Source: Euryarchaeota archaeon UBA256 (GTDB lineage: Archaea > Thermoplasmatota > Poseidoniia > Poseidoniales > Poseidoniaceae). Taken from it: a stretch of 64,000 nucleotides of DNA. Positions 25,380-34,014 of this stretch are shown piece by piece (positions within the stretch are counted from its first letter, which is position 1; each line of letters opens with the position of its first letter). Position numbers and translations under genes: made by a program. The notes beneath the pieces are model-generated. The model was given only the letters and a program-made list of their open reading frames with translations, searched no databases and was not told the DNA's origin. The stretch spans positions 7,276-71,275 of the forward strand of contig DACE01000031.1 of the NCBI GenBank assembly GCA_002494645.1. The letters are read 5' to 3'.

Positions 25380-26722
25380 GCGGAGGAGAAGCCCATGTCG
25401 AAAACAGCATTTGGATGCGCGCCGTCTTGATTGGAGGCGTTTTCCTTGCCATCGGTATTCTCGCCTTCGCTACGATGGGCGTTGGTGTTGCCAACGTCAA
25501 GCATCACGACTACGAGGAAGCAATCCTCGAGTATGAGGATGCAAAATATGCTTACGAGGACGCTAAGGCATCCAACGCAAGCGATGCTGAAATTGCGACA
25601 CTCAAAGAAGCAAAAGAGGAAGCGCACCATCACGAAGTGGAAGCTCACCTCTCCTACCTGACGTGGAGAACTGCAGGCATTACCATTCTTCTGATGTGCA
25701 TCACCTATGCCGCCTTTATCGGCTTGGGAGGATTCCTGAATTCAATTGCACCCAGCGGTGACGATGCTCATGACAACCACGGCTACGGGGGCGATGACCA
25801 CGAACATCACGGGTCCGGCTCTCCGATTATCTTCGCCCTCGGTATCATGCTCTTCCTCATGGGCTTCCCATCCTTCCAGAGCGTATTGGGCAACATGCTG
25901 TCCGGTACAGACTTTGCTCTTGGAGACCTCGGAGTCAGCATGCTCGGCCTCGTTGTCATTACAGCAGGTGTAGCGAATTGGTGGAGAGAAGACCTACCCT
26001 TCATCGGTAACGGCGAGCAAATCGCTACTTCAGCACCCTTTGAAGGCCAGCATATCCGCAAAGCCGGATTGTGGGTCTTCATCATGTCTGAAGTGATGGT
26101 CTTCGCTACCTTCTTCTCCTCCTACCTCCGCATGCGCACCGAGTGGTGTACAGACTGGCAGGTCCAGGCAGGAAATTGTGCTGAAGTGAACATGCTAACA
26201 GCATCCGATTTCCTTCGACCTAATGGAGGCACACTCGATGGTTTAGGCGGACAGGGAGATTTCATGACCTTGCTTCCAGGTGCCATCAACACCTTTGCCC
26301 TCATCATCTCGTCCTATACCATCGTATTGGCGTTGAAAACGGCCAACAGCAAAGATTGGACTGCTCCAACAGGCATGATGGGCAAAATCATGCCCGATCA
26401 GAAAACAGCCGTTCGTAATTACCTCATAGCGACCTTCTTGCTGGGTTCGATGTTTATCGTCCTCAAGTTGATTGAATGGAGCCATTTGGTTGCAGAAGGG
26501 TTCACCATCGGAACCCAAGCAGGTTCCATCTTCTACATCTCAACGGGCGCCCACGGACTTCACGTCTTCATTGGGTTGCTTGTCATGCTTTACTTAATCT
26601 TCAAGGCCGATACCGTCGGCTACGATGAAAAGAACGGGCAAGGCATCGAATACTTTGGCTTGTACTGGCACTTTGTTGACTTGGCATGGGTGGTTATCTT
26701 CCCAGCCTTCTACTTGTATTGA
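25376..26722 (+). CDS. coxC: Cytochrome c oxidase subunit III, N-terminally extended
   Basis: 448 residues, about twice the 200-260 of a typical subunit III. The core is at about 222-448 (GLWVFIMSEVMVFATFF, STGAHGLHVFIGLL, YWHFVDLAWVVIF). The N-terminal 215 residues add about four membrane helices; between the first two is a charged coiled coil (about 43-92, EYEDAKYAYEDAK) and between the second and third a His/Asp-rich loop (about 124-146, DDHEHHG) that could bind copper or zinc. The insert is in frame and fully conserved in reading, so it is not a misassembly of two genes as far as the sequence shows. Confidence 0.9.
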   Translation: MSGGEAHVENSIWMRAVLIGGVFLAIGILAFATMGVGVANVKHHDYEEAILEYEDAKYAYEDAKASNASDAEIATLKEAKEEAHHHEVEAHLSYLTWRTAGITILLMCITYAAFIGLGGFLNSIAPSGDDAHDNHGYGGDDHEHHGSGSPIIFALGIMLFLMGFPSFQSVLGNMLSGTDFALGDLGVSMLGLVVITAGVANWWREDLPFIGNGEQIATSAPFEGQHIRKAGLWVFIMSEVMVFATFFSSYLRMRTEWCTDWQVQAGNCAEVNMLTASDFLRPNGGTLDGLGGQGDFMTLLPGAINTFALIISSYTIVLALKTANSKDWTAPTGMMGKIMPDQKTAVRNYLIATFLLGSMFIVLKLIEWSHLVAEGFTIGTQAGSIFYISTGAHGLHVFIGLLVMLYLIFKADTVGYDEKNGQGIEYFGLYWHFVDLAWVVIFPAFYLY

Positions 26723-26731
26723 GGTGAGAAC

Positions 26732-27124
26732 ATGGGAGAACACAAAACATCTGGAATTTTTGAATCAATTTTTGACGGGCTAGGCGGACGAGACATCTAC
26801 TTTTGGAACTTCATCATCTTGATGGTGTTCACACTGTTCGAAGTCGCTGCCGTCTTCTTTGAAACCATACCGGGTACCGACATTGAAATCACACTCTATG
26901 CAGTTTGGGCCATCCTCATCGGCGTTGGTATTGTGAAAGGTTACGGAATCGCTGCATATTTCATGCACTTGAAAGGTGACCCTCGTATCTACACTCGGAC
27001 AGCCTTGTTCCCCGTACTCTTCGTCTTGCTCATGCTGTGGGGCATTGGACTCTCCAACCCCGGTGCTGTGCAAAATCTACCGGATTGGTGCACACCGAAC
27101 TGGGACTTTGCCGTAGAACGCTGA
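26732..27124 (+). CDS. coxD: Cytochrome c oxidase subunit IV (prokaryotic type)
   Basis: 130 residues with three membrane helices; KGYGIAAYFMHLKGD is the hallmark of the CyoD/COX4_pro family. The subunit helps assemble the CuB site. Spaced 9 bases after coxC with GGTGAG upstream of the ATG. Confidence 0.85.
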   Translation: MGEHKTSGIFESIFDGLGGRDIYFWNFIILMVFTLFEVAAVFFETIPGTDIEITLYAVWAILIGVGIVKGYGIAAYFMHLKGDPRIYTRTALFPVLFVLLMLWGIGLSNPGAVQNLPDWCTPNWDFAVER

Positions 27125-27136
27125 GGCTGAACTGGA

Positions 27137-28702
27137 ATGAGGGTTCAGCGCCATCTTCTGATAGTTCTCGTATGCACTCTGCTCCTAACCACCTCCGTAG
27201 CAACCGCCTACAAGGGCAGCAAACTGGCTCGTGGTGCCGTGCAAGATTTCAACCTAACAACGCAGAATGATGTTGATTATGCCTTTGATGCGGACAGTGA
27301 GGGCATTGTTGTTGTGGCATTTATTTTCACACGTTGTCCCGATGTTTGTCCCGCCATTACACAGTTGCTCAAAGGCGTCGATGGGGAATTATCTGAACGG
27401 GAACGGGAAGATGTCACCTTCATTTCCATTACCGTTGACCCAGAATACGACACCCCTGAACGGCTCTCACAATTCACTGCATTGCATGGAGTAGAGTGGC
27501 CACATCTCACAGGTACTGTTGAAGAAATGAAACCTATATGGGAAAATTTCGGACTGGTTGTCCAACAAAATGTGATTGATGCTCACGTGATGGATTATCA
27601 GCCAGCAGAAGCTTCACTGACCGTTGTTAACACGAGCGGAAATGCTTCAAACAACATGGTTGAATTCTCTGGATGGACACTGACAAACCTCTTGGCAGAA
27701 CAGGCCAACATCACGGTCAATGCTTCTCTTTCCAGTTACGGGCACATGATTCACGGATTCAACGGTATCGAATCCCCGTCCGATTGGTCGTGGTATTGGG
27801 AACTGAATCTATGGAATCAAAGCGCATTAACTTGGGAAGCAGCCGAAGTCGGTGTTGACGGCGTTGATGGTTTTACGACCCCTTCTCTTGCGTGGATGCC
27901 CTCGACATCAAACCGAAGTGAACTACCGGCGCCCAACACTACCGCACAGGCAAGCATGACCGTCATGTGGCCAAACGGGACGACGGCTCAGAGCAACATC
28001 AGCACCGTCAATGCCTACCATGCAACTCGAGGTGGGCTGGATGCCGCTGGATTGAACGCCACGATCGAAATGTCAACCTACGGTCACTATCTGTCATCCA
28101 TCGACAATGAGACGGCGCCATCAACCTATGACTGGTGGTGGAATCTCTATCTTTGGAATGAAACCGTTGGGGCATGGGAATCCTCGAATTATGGGATGGA
28201 CGAAGTCCTTGAGCCGCAGCACATTGCTTGGGCACCTTCAGATACCAACACTTCTGATATCCCGCCTCCCGTGCAAAACCAAAGCGACGCAACCGTCTGC
28301 AACGGTCATGGCTGGCTCATGGGTAGCGGGGATTCACTACACTGTATGTGTGATAGCGGCTATGGCTGGGATGGAAATGATCGTCTTTCGTGCATATCGG
28401 AAACAACGGAAGATTACACGGTAGGACACTCAACCATCACCTATATTCTCAATTCAGACAGGGAGCCTACGGTTGCATGGACGGGAGACAGATGGCTCGT
28501 TGAAGATTTTACTGCAGACCTTAGGGAGTTACTGGACAGGGAAAACCTTGGAGGGTATTCAGATGAGAATACACCCGCTCTTTCTCTCGTTTTGACCACA
28601 GTTGGTGTGGCCAGTGCCGTGATTCTTCTACCTCGTCGTGAACTGAGCAGCGATAAGAACGAAGGGAAAGGGGGAAAAATGGAAGCCCCTCCCCTCAACT
28701 AA
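27137..28702 (+). CDS. SCO1/SenC copper chaperone interrupted by DUF4430-like and EGF-like inserts
   Basis: 521 residues. A signal peptide (1-24) is followed by the first half of a SCO thioredoxin fold with the copper motif C67-PDV-C71. The matching copper-binding His (VGHSTITYIL, H431) is about 360 residues further on instead of about 90. The roughly 270 residues between hold two tandem copies of a domain of about 100 residues (YGHMIHGFNG... / YGHYLSSIDN..., each with a WxWxLxLWN core, DUF4430-like) and a four-Cys EGF-like unit (CNGHGW ... CMCDSGYGW ... C). A C-terminal membrane helix (about 483-503) anchors it. Last gene of the oxidase operon; it would load copper into CuA. Confidence 0.85.
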   Translation: MRVQRHLLIVLVCTLLLTTSVATAYKGSKLARGAVQDFNLTTQNDVDYAFDADSEGIVVVAFIFTRCPDVCPAITQLLKGVDGELSEREREDVTFISITVDPEYDTPERLSQFTALHGVEWPHLTGTVEEMKPIWENFGLVVQQNVIDAHVMDYQPAEASLTVVNTSGNASNNMVEFSGWTLTNLLAEQANITVNASLSSYGHMIHGFNGIESPSDWSWYWELNLWNQSALTWEAAEVGVDGVDGFTTPSLAWMPSTSNRSELPAPNTTAQASMTVMWPNGTTAQSNISTVNAYHATRGGLDAAGLNATIEMSTYGHYLSSIDNETAPSTYDWWWNLYLWNETVGAWESSNYGMDEVLEPQHIAWAPSDTNTSDIPPPVQNQSDATVCNGHGWLMGSGDSLHCMCDSGYGWDGNDRLSCISETTEDYTVGHSTITYILNSDREPTVAWTGDRWLVEDFTADLRELLDRENLGGYSDENTPALSLVLTTVGVASAVILLPRRELSSDKNEGKGGKMEAPPLN

Positions 28703-28703
28703 A

Positions 28704-28789
28704 GCAGTCGTCGCATAGCCTGGTATTGCGCCGGATTTGAAATCCGGTGTCCCCGTGACTCGGGAGTTCAAATCTCTCCGACTGCGCCA
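28704..28789 (+). tRNA. tRNA-Ser(UGA), CCA encoded
   Basis: Acceptor stem GCAGTCG/CGACTGC (28704-28710 with 28779-28785), discriminator G, then CCA at 28787-28789. D stem GCA/TGC, anticodon stem CCGGA/TCCGG with loop TTTGAAA giving anticodon TGA at 28738-28740, long variable arm (about 28748-28761) as in class II serine tRNAs, and T arm GGGAG-TTCAAAT-CTCTC. No intron. It begins 1 base after the SCO stop codon, so it is either cotranscribed with the oxidase operon or has a promoter inside the SCO gene. Confidence 0.95.
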
Positions 28790-28858
28790 CATTCTCAATG
28801 TATTCTACCTTGTTCAAGCAGGGAAGACTTCTCAAACTCCGCCCGCTCTCATGAGAAC

Positions 28859-30352
28859 ATGCGCCGAGGTCTACTCGCCCTTTGTTTCGTCGCAAGCATG
28901 ATGCTCGCTGGGTGCTTTGGCCCCTCAAGTGCCTCGTGGGGCGACGGTGGTTCAAGCGTAGAGGTTGATTTTTCAACAACGTCTACTGAAGTAACGAGCA
29001 CACTATCGGGAAGTGCAACAACGACCTCTGATTTGGTCCCCGTGGGCTGCAACCCAAGTGCTGAGGCATCCACGACCGGTGCGTCCCTGGTGCAAGGTTC
29101 GCAAGCACCAGTAAGTTTCACAGGATACCTTGCAGCGAGTCAGTTTTACACCGAGCACAATACGGTTATGGGAGCAAGAGGGCTTGATTTTGGAGTGACA
29201 ACAGCTGTAGCAATACAGTCGATGAGTTTCAACCAAGCCGCTGAAGTGACCGATGGCGACGGTGCTCGCATTGATGTCAAGGAATGGATCGTCCCCCTGA
29301 GCCCGGAAACGGGTGCAGGAAGTGTTGATATCGATGATTTGGATTCAGACTCAGATACGGAATGGTATGTCCTCGGACTCATTCCTTCAACGGAATCCAT
29401 CCTTTACGGTTTCATGGCACTTGATGAGTGGCATCAGGCTGTTTCCGTTGAAGGCTACCTCGTTGACGCTGGCGGGGATGGCACCAATACCTACGGCTAC
29501 AACGCCTCTTGGCATAGAACACGAGACGATTGTTCAATGATGATTGGGGATGTGAATCGCGCAGACGCTTATGTCATCGTCACAGAAATCACACTTGAAA
29601 CTGGAACGGTATCTCAAAATGGAGAGGCTGATGATGAGTGGGTCCAAGGAGACATCCCCTTCCTAGGAAGGGCTGGCTTCATTCTCTTCTTCCTTGTCTT
29701 CGGCCTTGGAGGTTCAGTTGGGGCATTTTTTGTCTCAAAGCAACTGGTTATGAAATCAGCAAAGGACACCATGAAGACCTTGATTGGGGACGAGGGTATG
29801 AAAAAGGCAGCCAGTGTCAAAACTGAAGCAAAGGCTGCAAAGAAAGCGGGAATGGAATCGCCTACCGAACGCCAAGCTCGCATGGATAAACAACGAAAAT
29901 CCGAGGAAAAGAAAGCACCAAAATCCAAGCCGGAACGTGAAAAGAAAGAGAGTGGTGATGCACTCGGTGGATTTGACCTCGACAGCGTTCTTGCCTCGAC
30001 TGGGATTCCATCACGCGGTCAATCAGGCCCCTCTGAACGAAAAAGTTCCGTTGTTGTGACCGATGCTGCTCAGGAAATGGATCGCATGAATGTCAGTGAA
30101 CCTGCTGCCTCACCTGCCCCAAGTTCGATACCGATCGTCTCTTCAACTCCAAGCGTATCTTCAGTGCCTTCTTCGACCAGTCGTTCGCCACCTGTCAAGG
30201 AAAAGCCCCCCGAACGTAAACCTCCGGTCAAGCGACGAAGAGCGGTCAAGAAATCTCCTGAACCGCAAACTGAAGTTGAACCAAGGGTTCAACCTGCACC
30301 TCGTGAGACTTATGATGAGGAAGAAGACGATTTCTCAGATTTCTCATTCTGA
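28859..30352 (+). CDS. Lipoprotein-like membrane protein with long charged cytoplasmic tail
   Basis: 497 residues. The N-terminus has a lipoprotein signal (MMLAGC, Cys about 19). The outer domain (about 20-260) is Ser/Thr-rich then beta-rich with two Cys. One membrane helix (about 268-294, GFILFFLVFGLGGSVGAFFV) is followed by about 200 residues of low-complexity tail: Lys/Glu/Ala-rich helix, then Ser/Pro-rich, then Lys/Pro-rich, ending in an acidic EEEDDFSDFSF. The tail is probably disordered and could bind partners. No family recognised. The 3' end overlaps the lipid kinase gene by 9 bases. Confidence 0.7.
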   Translation: MRRGLLALCFVASMMLAGCFGPSSASWGDGGSSVEVDFSTTSTEVTSTLSGSATTTSDLVPVGCNPSAEASTTGASLVQGSQAPVSFTGYLAASQFYTEHNTVMGARGLDFGVTTAVAIQSMSFNQAAEVTDGDGARIDVKEWIVPLSPETGAGSVDIDDLDSDSDTEWYVLGLIPSTESILYGFMALDEWHQAVSVEGYLVDAGGDGTNTYGYNASWHRTRDDCSMMIGDVNRADAYVIVTEITLETGTVSQNGEADDEWVQGDIPFLGRAGFILFFLVFGLGGSVGAFFVSKQLVMKSAKDTMKTLIGDEGMKKAASVKTEAKAAKKAGMESPTERQARMDKQRKSEEKKAPKSKPEREKKESGDALGGFDLDSVLASTGIPSRGQSGPSERKSSVVVTDAAQEMDRMNVSEPAASPAPSSIPIVSSTPSVSSVPSSTSRSPPVKEKPPERKPPVKRRRAVKKSPEPQTEVEPRVQPAPRETYDEEEDDFSDFSF

Positions 30353-31408
30353 CGGCACGATGATATTCACCGCTTGAGGGAGCACCTTCATTGAAAGTGG
30401 AGTGGAGCCGATGTTTTCTCCATCGATGTTGATAGCGGTAGAAACCGAGGTTTCAATCCCAAGTGACTTGAATCGGTGATAGTCGACACGTTGGTGGAAC
30501 ACGTGACGACCCTCTTTCTTCAACATTCCAAATGCTTTCAAGACATCACGACGGGTCATTTTCTTCAAAATACCGATGTCCATCCAACCGTCATCCAATG
30601 ATGCTCCTGGGGCAAGCGGGAGTTTTGAACCGCCAGTTTGGCTGTTTTGGACCAAAAACAAGGTGAAATCATTGGTGACCGATTGTCCGTCAAGCGTGAG
30701 GGTGGCCGTACGTCGCTTATTGGCAGCGATGGCCAGTAGAATACCAACATCATACCTTGCAGGGCCCATCCAGCGCATCTTCTCAGCCTGTATGGTTGAG
30801 TCAACACCCAAGCCCCACGTGACGAGATTGTGGCTATAATGCGTCATTGGGCCGTCTTCGCTCCCCGGTAAGCCCTTGACGAGATTCACTTCAGCAACGT
30901 CCAAGCCCTGATGTTTGGCTCCTAAAATAGCCTGTACGGCAACGGATGTTGATGAAATCCCGAGGTCGTGAGCCTGAGAGTTACCCGTTCCAGAAGGAAT
31001 AATGGCAAAGGTTTCCTTTTCCTTTGCCCCGAGGCCGAGGCGTCCGGTGATCACCTCGGAGAGCGTCCCGTCACCCCCAACAACAGCGATGACTTCACCT
31101 CGCTTGATCTCAAGGCTTGCTGCGACTGAAGTCAGATGACCGCTGTAGGCTGAATAAGCGACCGTCACATCAACACCTGCATTCTCCAAGAGTTCTTTGG
31201 CATTATTCGCTACGGCCCGGCCCTTTTTCTTACCAGCAAAAGGGTTGACCAACATGTGGACTCGCTTGGGAGCCTTCGTTGTCGTGGGTTTCTTGGTAAA
31301 GACTGGGGCGAAGTGCGGGCGGTGGGCGCCTTTCTTTCGAGGTGTGCTATCGTCGCTTTGGAACGAAAGCGTTTCGGGAAAGGCCTGTTCTTCGCTTGTC
31401 ATGGTCAT
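30344..31408 (-). CDS. Diacylglycerol/sphingosine kinase-like lipid kinase
   Basis: 354 residues with the DAGK catalytic domain: VNPFAGKKKG, the nucleotide loop VVGGDGTLSEVITG and IIPSGTGNSQAHDLG. The C-terminal beta domain of the family follows (LVQNSQTGGSKLPLAPGASLDDG, containing the conserved DDG). The enzyme phosphorylates a lipid alcohol such as diacylglycerol or an archaeal diether-type equivalent. The first 45 residues are extra and hydrophilic. Start ATG 31408 or 31402. A TATA-like element lies about 46-54 bases upstream. The acyltransferase gene at 35685 may act in the same lipid metabolism. Confidence 0.82.
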   Translation of the reverse strand: MTMTSEEQAFPETLSFQSDDSTPRKKGAHRPHFAPVFTKKPTTTKAPKRVHMLVNPFAGKKKGRAVANNAKELLENAGVDVTVAYSAYSGHLTSVAASLEIKRGEVIAVVGGDGTLSEVITGRLGLGAKEKETFAIIPSGTGNSQAHDLGISSTSVAVQAILGAKHQGLDVAEVNLVKGLPGSEDGPMTHYSHNLVTWGLGVDSTIQAEKMRWMGPARYDVGILLAIAANKRRTATLTLDGQSVTNDFTLFLVQNSQTGGSKLPLAPGASLDDGWMDIGILKKMTRRDVLKAFGMLKKEGRHVFHQRVDYHRFKSLGIETSVSTAINIDGENIGSTPLSMKVLPQAVNIIVPSE

Positions 31409-31453
31409 GACAGGGCGTCTTGGTGCTTCAAGTCTTCTCCATCTGAATGAGAT

Positions 31454-31462
31454 GATATAAAT
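31454..31462 (-). promoter_or_regulatory. Candidate TATA box of the lipid kinase gene
   Basis: Reads ATTTATATC on the minus strand, a good archaeal TATA match. Transcription would start near 31432, giving a leader of about 25 bases. Confidence 0.5.
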
Positions 31463-31490
31463 CCGTTATGAATAATAAATCACCCACAGT

Positions 31491-31500
31491 GCATATATTG
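31491..31500 (+). promoter_or_regulatory. Candidate TATA box of the RibD gene
   Basis: GCATATATTG lies 29 bases after the divergent TATA element. Transcription would start near 31521, which is after the first ATG of the open frame and supports a start codon further downstream. Confidence 0.4.
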
Positions 31501-31599
31501 CTCTTTTTTGGCACCTTCACCAGAAATCGCAATACAAGAAGTCTTCAACTGGCGCTTGATGGACACTATGTGGAGGAGATTTGGACCGAGGCCGATCGC

Positions 31600-32607
31600 A
31601 TGTTCATGGAACGTGCTCTTTTAGTCGCTGAGCGTGGACGAGGCCAAGTGAGCCCGAACCCTCTTGTCGGTTGTGTGCTCGTTAAGGCAGGCCAGGTTAT
31701 CGCTGAAGGATGGCACGACCACCTTGGCGGACTGCACGCCGAACAAATGGCCATCCACGATGCTGAAGAAAAGGGTCATTCGCCGAACGGCGCTACAGCC
31801 TATGTGACCCTCGAGCCATGCAATCATTATGGGCGCACACCACCATGCACAGAGGCATTGATGTGGGCGGGTGTGAAAGAAGTCATCATCGCCCACGAAG
31901 ATCCGAATCCAACCGTACGAGGAAACGGACAAACTGTCCTTGATGATGCTGGGATCTCCACGCGTATCGGGCTAATGCACGCCGAGGCCGCAGAGCAGAT
32001 GCACGGTTTTCTCCACTGGTGCAGTCACCGCAAACCACTCATCACCGTCAAATTGGCCGTAGACCGTACTGGGTCAGTGGATGACCGCTCGGGTGCATCC
32101 ACTCGGTTTACATCCCAGGGTTGTCTTGAGAAGGTGCACGAATTGCGAAGAGATTGTGACGCTGTTCTTGTCGGAGTTGAAACCGTGAACCGAGACGACC
32201 CACAACTCAATGTTCGCTTGGTTCCATCAACCCGTCAACCGCTTCGTGTGGTCATTGACCCAAGCGGGCGCATCGACGCGAAAGCAATGCTCCTGAACGA
32301 TGGAGGGGAGACGATGGTGCTTCAGAATGAATTTTCTACCCTCGAATCACTCCTCAACCAGCTTGGTGACCGTGAAATCCAACGTGTACTCGTTGAAGGA
32401 GGACCCACAACGGTTCGTCACTTCCTCAATGCCGGCATGGTCGACGAATTTTTCTTAGTTCACGCAGATTGCGTGCATGAAAAGCCGCTTCCATCCGAAA
32501 TAACTCAAGCGGTGTTGGAAGGCGCTGGCCTCAGCAAATACGGTGAACTCGTATGGGGAGAAGAGCGCGTCGAACATTACGTCAAATCAGCCTCAGCGGA
32601 GAGTTAG
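31600..32607 (+). CDS. ribD: Bifunctional riboflavin deaminase/reductase RibD
   Basis: Two-domain enzyme acting in riboflavin synthesis: deaminates then reduces the ribosylaminopyrimidine. The deaminase half has the zinc site HAE (GGLHAEQMA) and PCNHYGRTPPC; the reductase half begins at ITVKLAVDRTGSVDD and contains VLVGVETVNRDDPQL and VLVEGGPTT. This fused form is bacterial; most archaea use separate archaeal-type enzymes acting in the opposite order, so transfer from bacteria is likely. The frame is open from 31468, but that first ATG precedes the predicted transcription start; I chose ATG 31600, which aligns with the bacterial N-terminus and has GAGG upstream. GTG 31570 is an alternative. 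Confidence 0.87.
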   Translation: MFMERALLVAERGRGQVSPNPLVGCVLVKAGQVIAEGWHDHLGGLHAEQMAIHDAEEKGHSPNGATAYVTLEPCNHYGRTPPCTEALMWAGVKEVIIAHEDPNPTVRGNGQTVLDDAGISTRIGLMHAEAAEQMHGFLHWCSHRKPLITVKLAVDRTGSVDDRSGASTRFTSQGCLEKVHELRRDCDAVLVGVETVNRDDPQLNVRLVPSTRQPLRVVIDPSGRIDAKAMLLNDGGETMVLQNEFSTLESLLNQLGDREIQRVLVEGGPTTVRHFLNAGMVDEFFLVHADCVHEKPLPSEITQAVLEGAGLSKYGELVWGEERVEHYVKSASAES

Positions 32608-33411
32608 GATTTCATCCCAGCGATGTGACGACCCTTTGCGAAACAGATTTTCATGGAAACTTCTCTGGTTCATATGGGCGCAGCGAGCCAAACGTCCCCG
32701 GTGATTATAGCATCCTTGGCGAGCATGAACCAAAACCATAACATCGTTCAAATCGAGTGAGGGACCCGTAGCATCGGGAGTTTGAAGTTTCACGTATTCG
32801 GATGTGCCGTCCCACTCAACATCTCCTTCGTGAGGCGCTTGCAAGGTCATATCATGTTCAAAACGCACATTACCCTCGGCAAGTTTGACTGGGCGCCATG
32901 AACCGCGAACACCGTTCTCAAGCCATTGTTTGATGCGCATCAATTGTTCTTGAGACGCCATGCCAATGTAGGCAAGTTCCCACCAACCCGGCGTCCGTGC
33001 AAGCGTCACGTGATGAACCCCCGGATAACTTTCACGAGGGTCAAGAGCATCTGCCCATGTCCTGCACAAGCCTTCCAAACGTACTGGAAGTAGAGGTAGC
33101 GTACCCATATCCATGTCCTGAAGTCGATAGGGGTTCGCCAGTTCGCCGATGAGTAAAACGGGTTTCCGATCTGACAATGAGGGCGCATCATGAGCAGTAA
33201 GTAATTCCTCGAGAGAGGTTGATTCACTACCAAAACCAGAGACATAATTCTGTATTTCTTCGCGATTCAACAGTGCGTCTGGAGAGGTGGTTGAGGAAAA
33301 AGAAGTCAGCGAGATGACTGAAGCGGAAGTGAACAAAAGCGGACGGTCGGGAAGAGGTATGGGGGAATTGGCCGGTGTATAGGTCCACAGGCGGGGTGAA
33401 ATGTCCTTCAT
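32593..33411 (-). CDS. Hypothetical soluble protein
   Basis: About 272 residues, no signal peptide or membrane helix. Seen features are a Pro-rich start (MKDISPRLWTYTPANSPIPLP), a central PGVHHVTLARTPGWWELAYIG and a C-terminal part with Cys and His (ARQGCYNHRGRLARCAHMNQ) that might bind metal. I do not recognise the family. Start ATG 33411 has GAGGG upstream; the frame runs to 33471. It follows the zinc-ribbon gene at 33449 on the same strand, and its end overlaps RibD by 15 bases. Confidence 0.55.
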   Translation of the reverse strand: MKDISPRLWTYTPANSPIPLPDRPLLFTSASVISLTSFSSTTSPDALLNREEIQNYVSGFGSESTSLEELLTAHDAPSLSDRKPVLLIGELANPYRLQDMDMGTLPLLPVRLEGLCRTWADALDPRESYPGVHHVTLARTPGWWELAYIGMASQEQLMRIKQWLENGVRGSWRPVKLAEGNVRFEHDMTLQAPHEGDVEWDGTSEYVKLQTPDATGPSLDLNDVMVLVHARQGCYNHRGRLARCAHMNQRSFHENLFRKGSSHRWDEILTLR

Positions 33412-33448
33412 ATCCAACCCTCTTCCCCATCCCTCAAGAAGTCCCCTC

Positions 33449-33871
33449 TCAATCCGTATAGGTCGCTTCAAACATGCATGAAGGACAGGTCACTTTGATT
33501 GGCCGTATGTCAGGGATGCCGAGGGCAACGCCGCAAGCCGAACAAAGAATGGCTTGTGCGACTTGTTCTCGCCGCTCAGCAGCATCTCGGCTGGGGTCGT
33601 ACTCAAATCGAAATTGCTGTTTGTCGACGAGGGTTGGCCTGGATGAAGATGCGGCAACATCTGGGACTTCCTTGTAACTGGTGTCCCATGAGGCAGGTTC
33701 TGTGGAAGATACCGAAGATGGAGGGGGTGCGCTTGCTGATTGAGCGAGTGCGGCCCGAATCGTGTTCTCGTCGGTTTGGTATACTCTGCTCAAGCGATCG
33801 ATCTCAAGCATCTGCTCGTATCCGTCCATCGAAGCGAGGTTGTTCAGTTCATGCTGAGGTATCTCCACCAT
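33449..33871 (-). CDS. Zinc-ribbon protein
   Basis: 140 residues. The N-terminal 40 are helical (MLEIDRLSRVYQTDENTIRAAL), the middle is a Ser/Pro-rich linker, and the C-terminus has a CSAC-x(17)-CPSC zinc ribbon. The design suits a small nucleic-acid or protein adaptor; no specific family recognised. First of two minus-strand genes; 143 bases separate it from the divergent CBS gene. Confidence 0.6.
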   Translation of the reverse strand: MVEIPQHELNNLASMDGYEQMLEIDRLSRVYQTDENTIRAALAQSASAPPPSSVSSTEPASWDTSYKEVPDVAASSSRPTLVDKQQFRFEYDPSRDAAERREQVAQAILCSACGVALGIPDIRPIKVTCPSCMFEATYTD

Positions 33872-34014
33872 GTTCCCGGTAGGTTCGGCGGTGTTTTAGC
33901 CCTTGAGGATGGTTGATTTGGCGCCACATTTCCTCTTTCCGGAAATCAGCGTTCGGTTCCCTGACAATTAGCAGGGTTCAAAAGGGGTTGATTGACGGGA
34001 ATGGTGAACCCACC

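Noticed and set aside
31468..31599. 44-residue N-terminal extension of RibD
   Set aside because: The extension lacks homology to RibD starts, and a TATA-like element inside it implies transcription begins after its first ATG.
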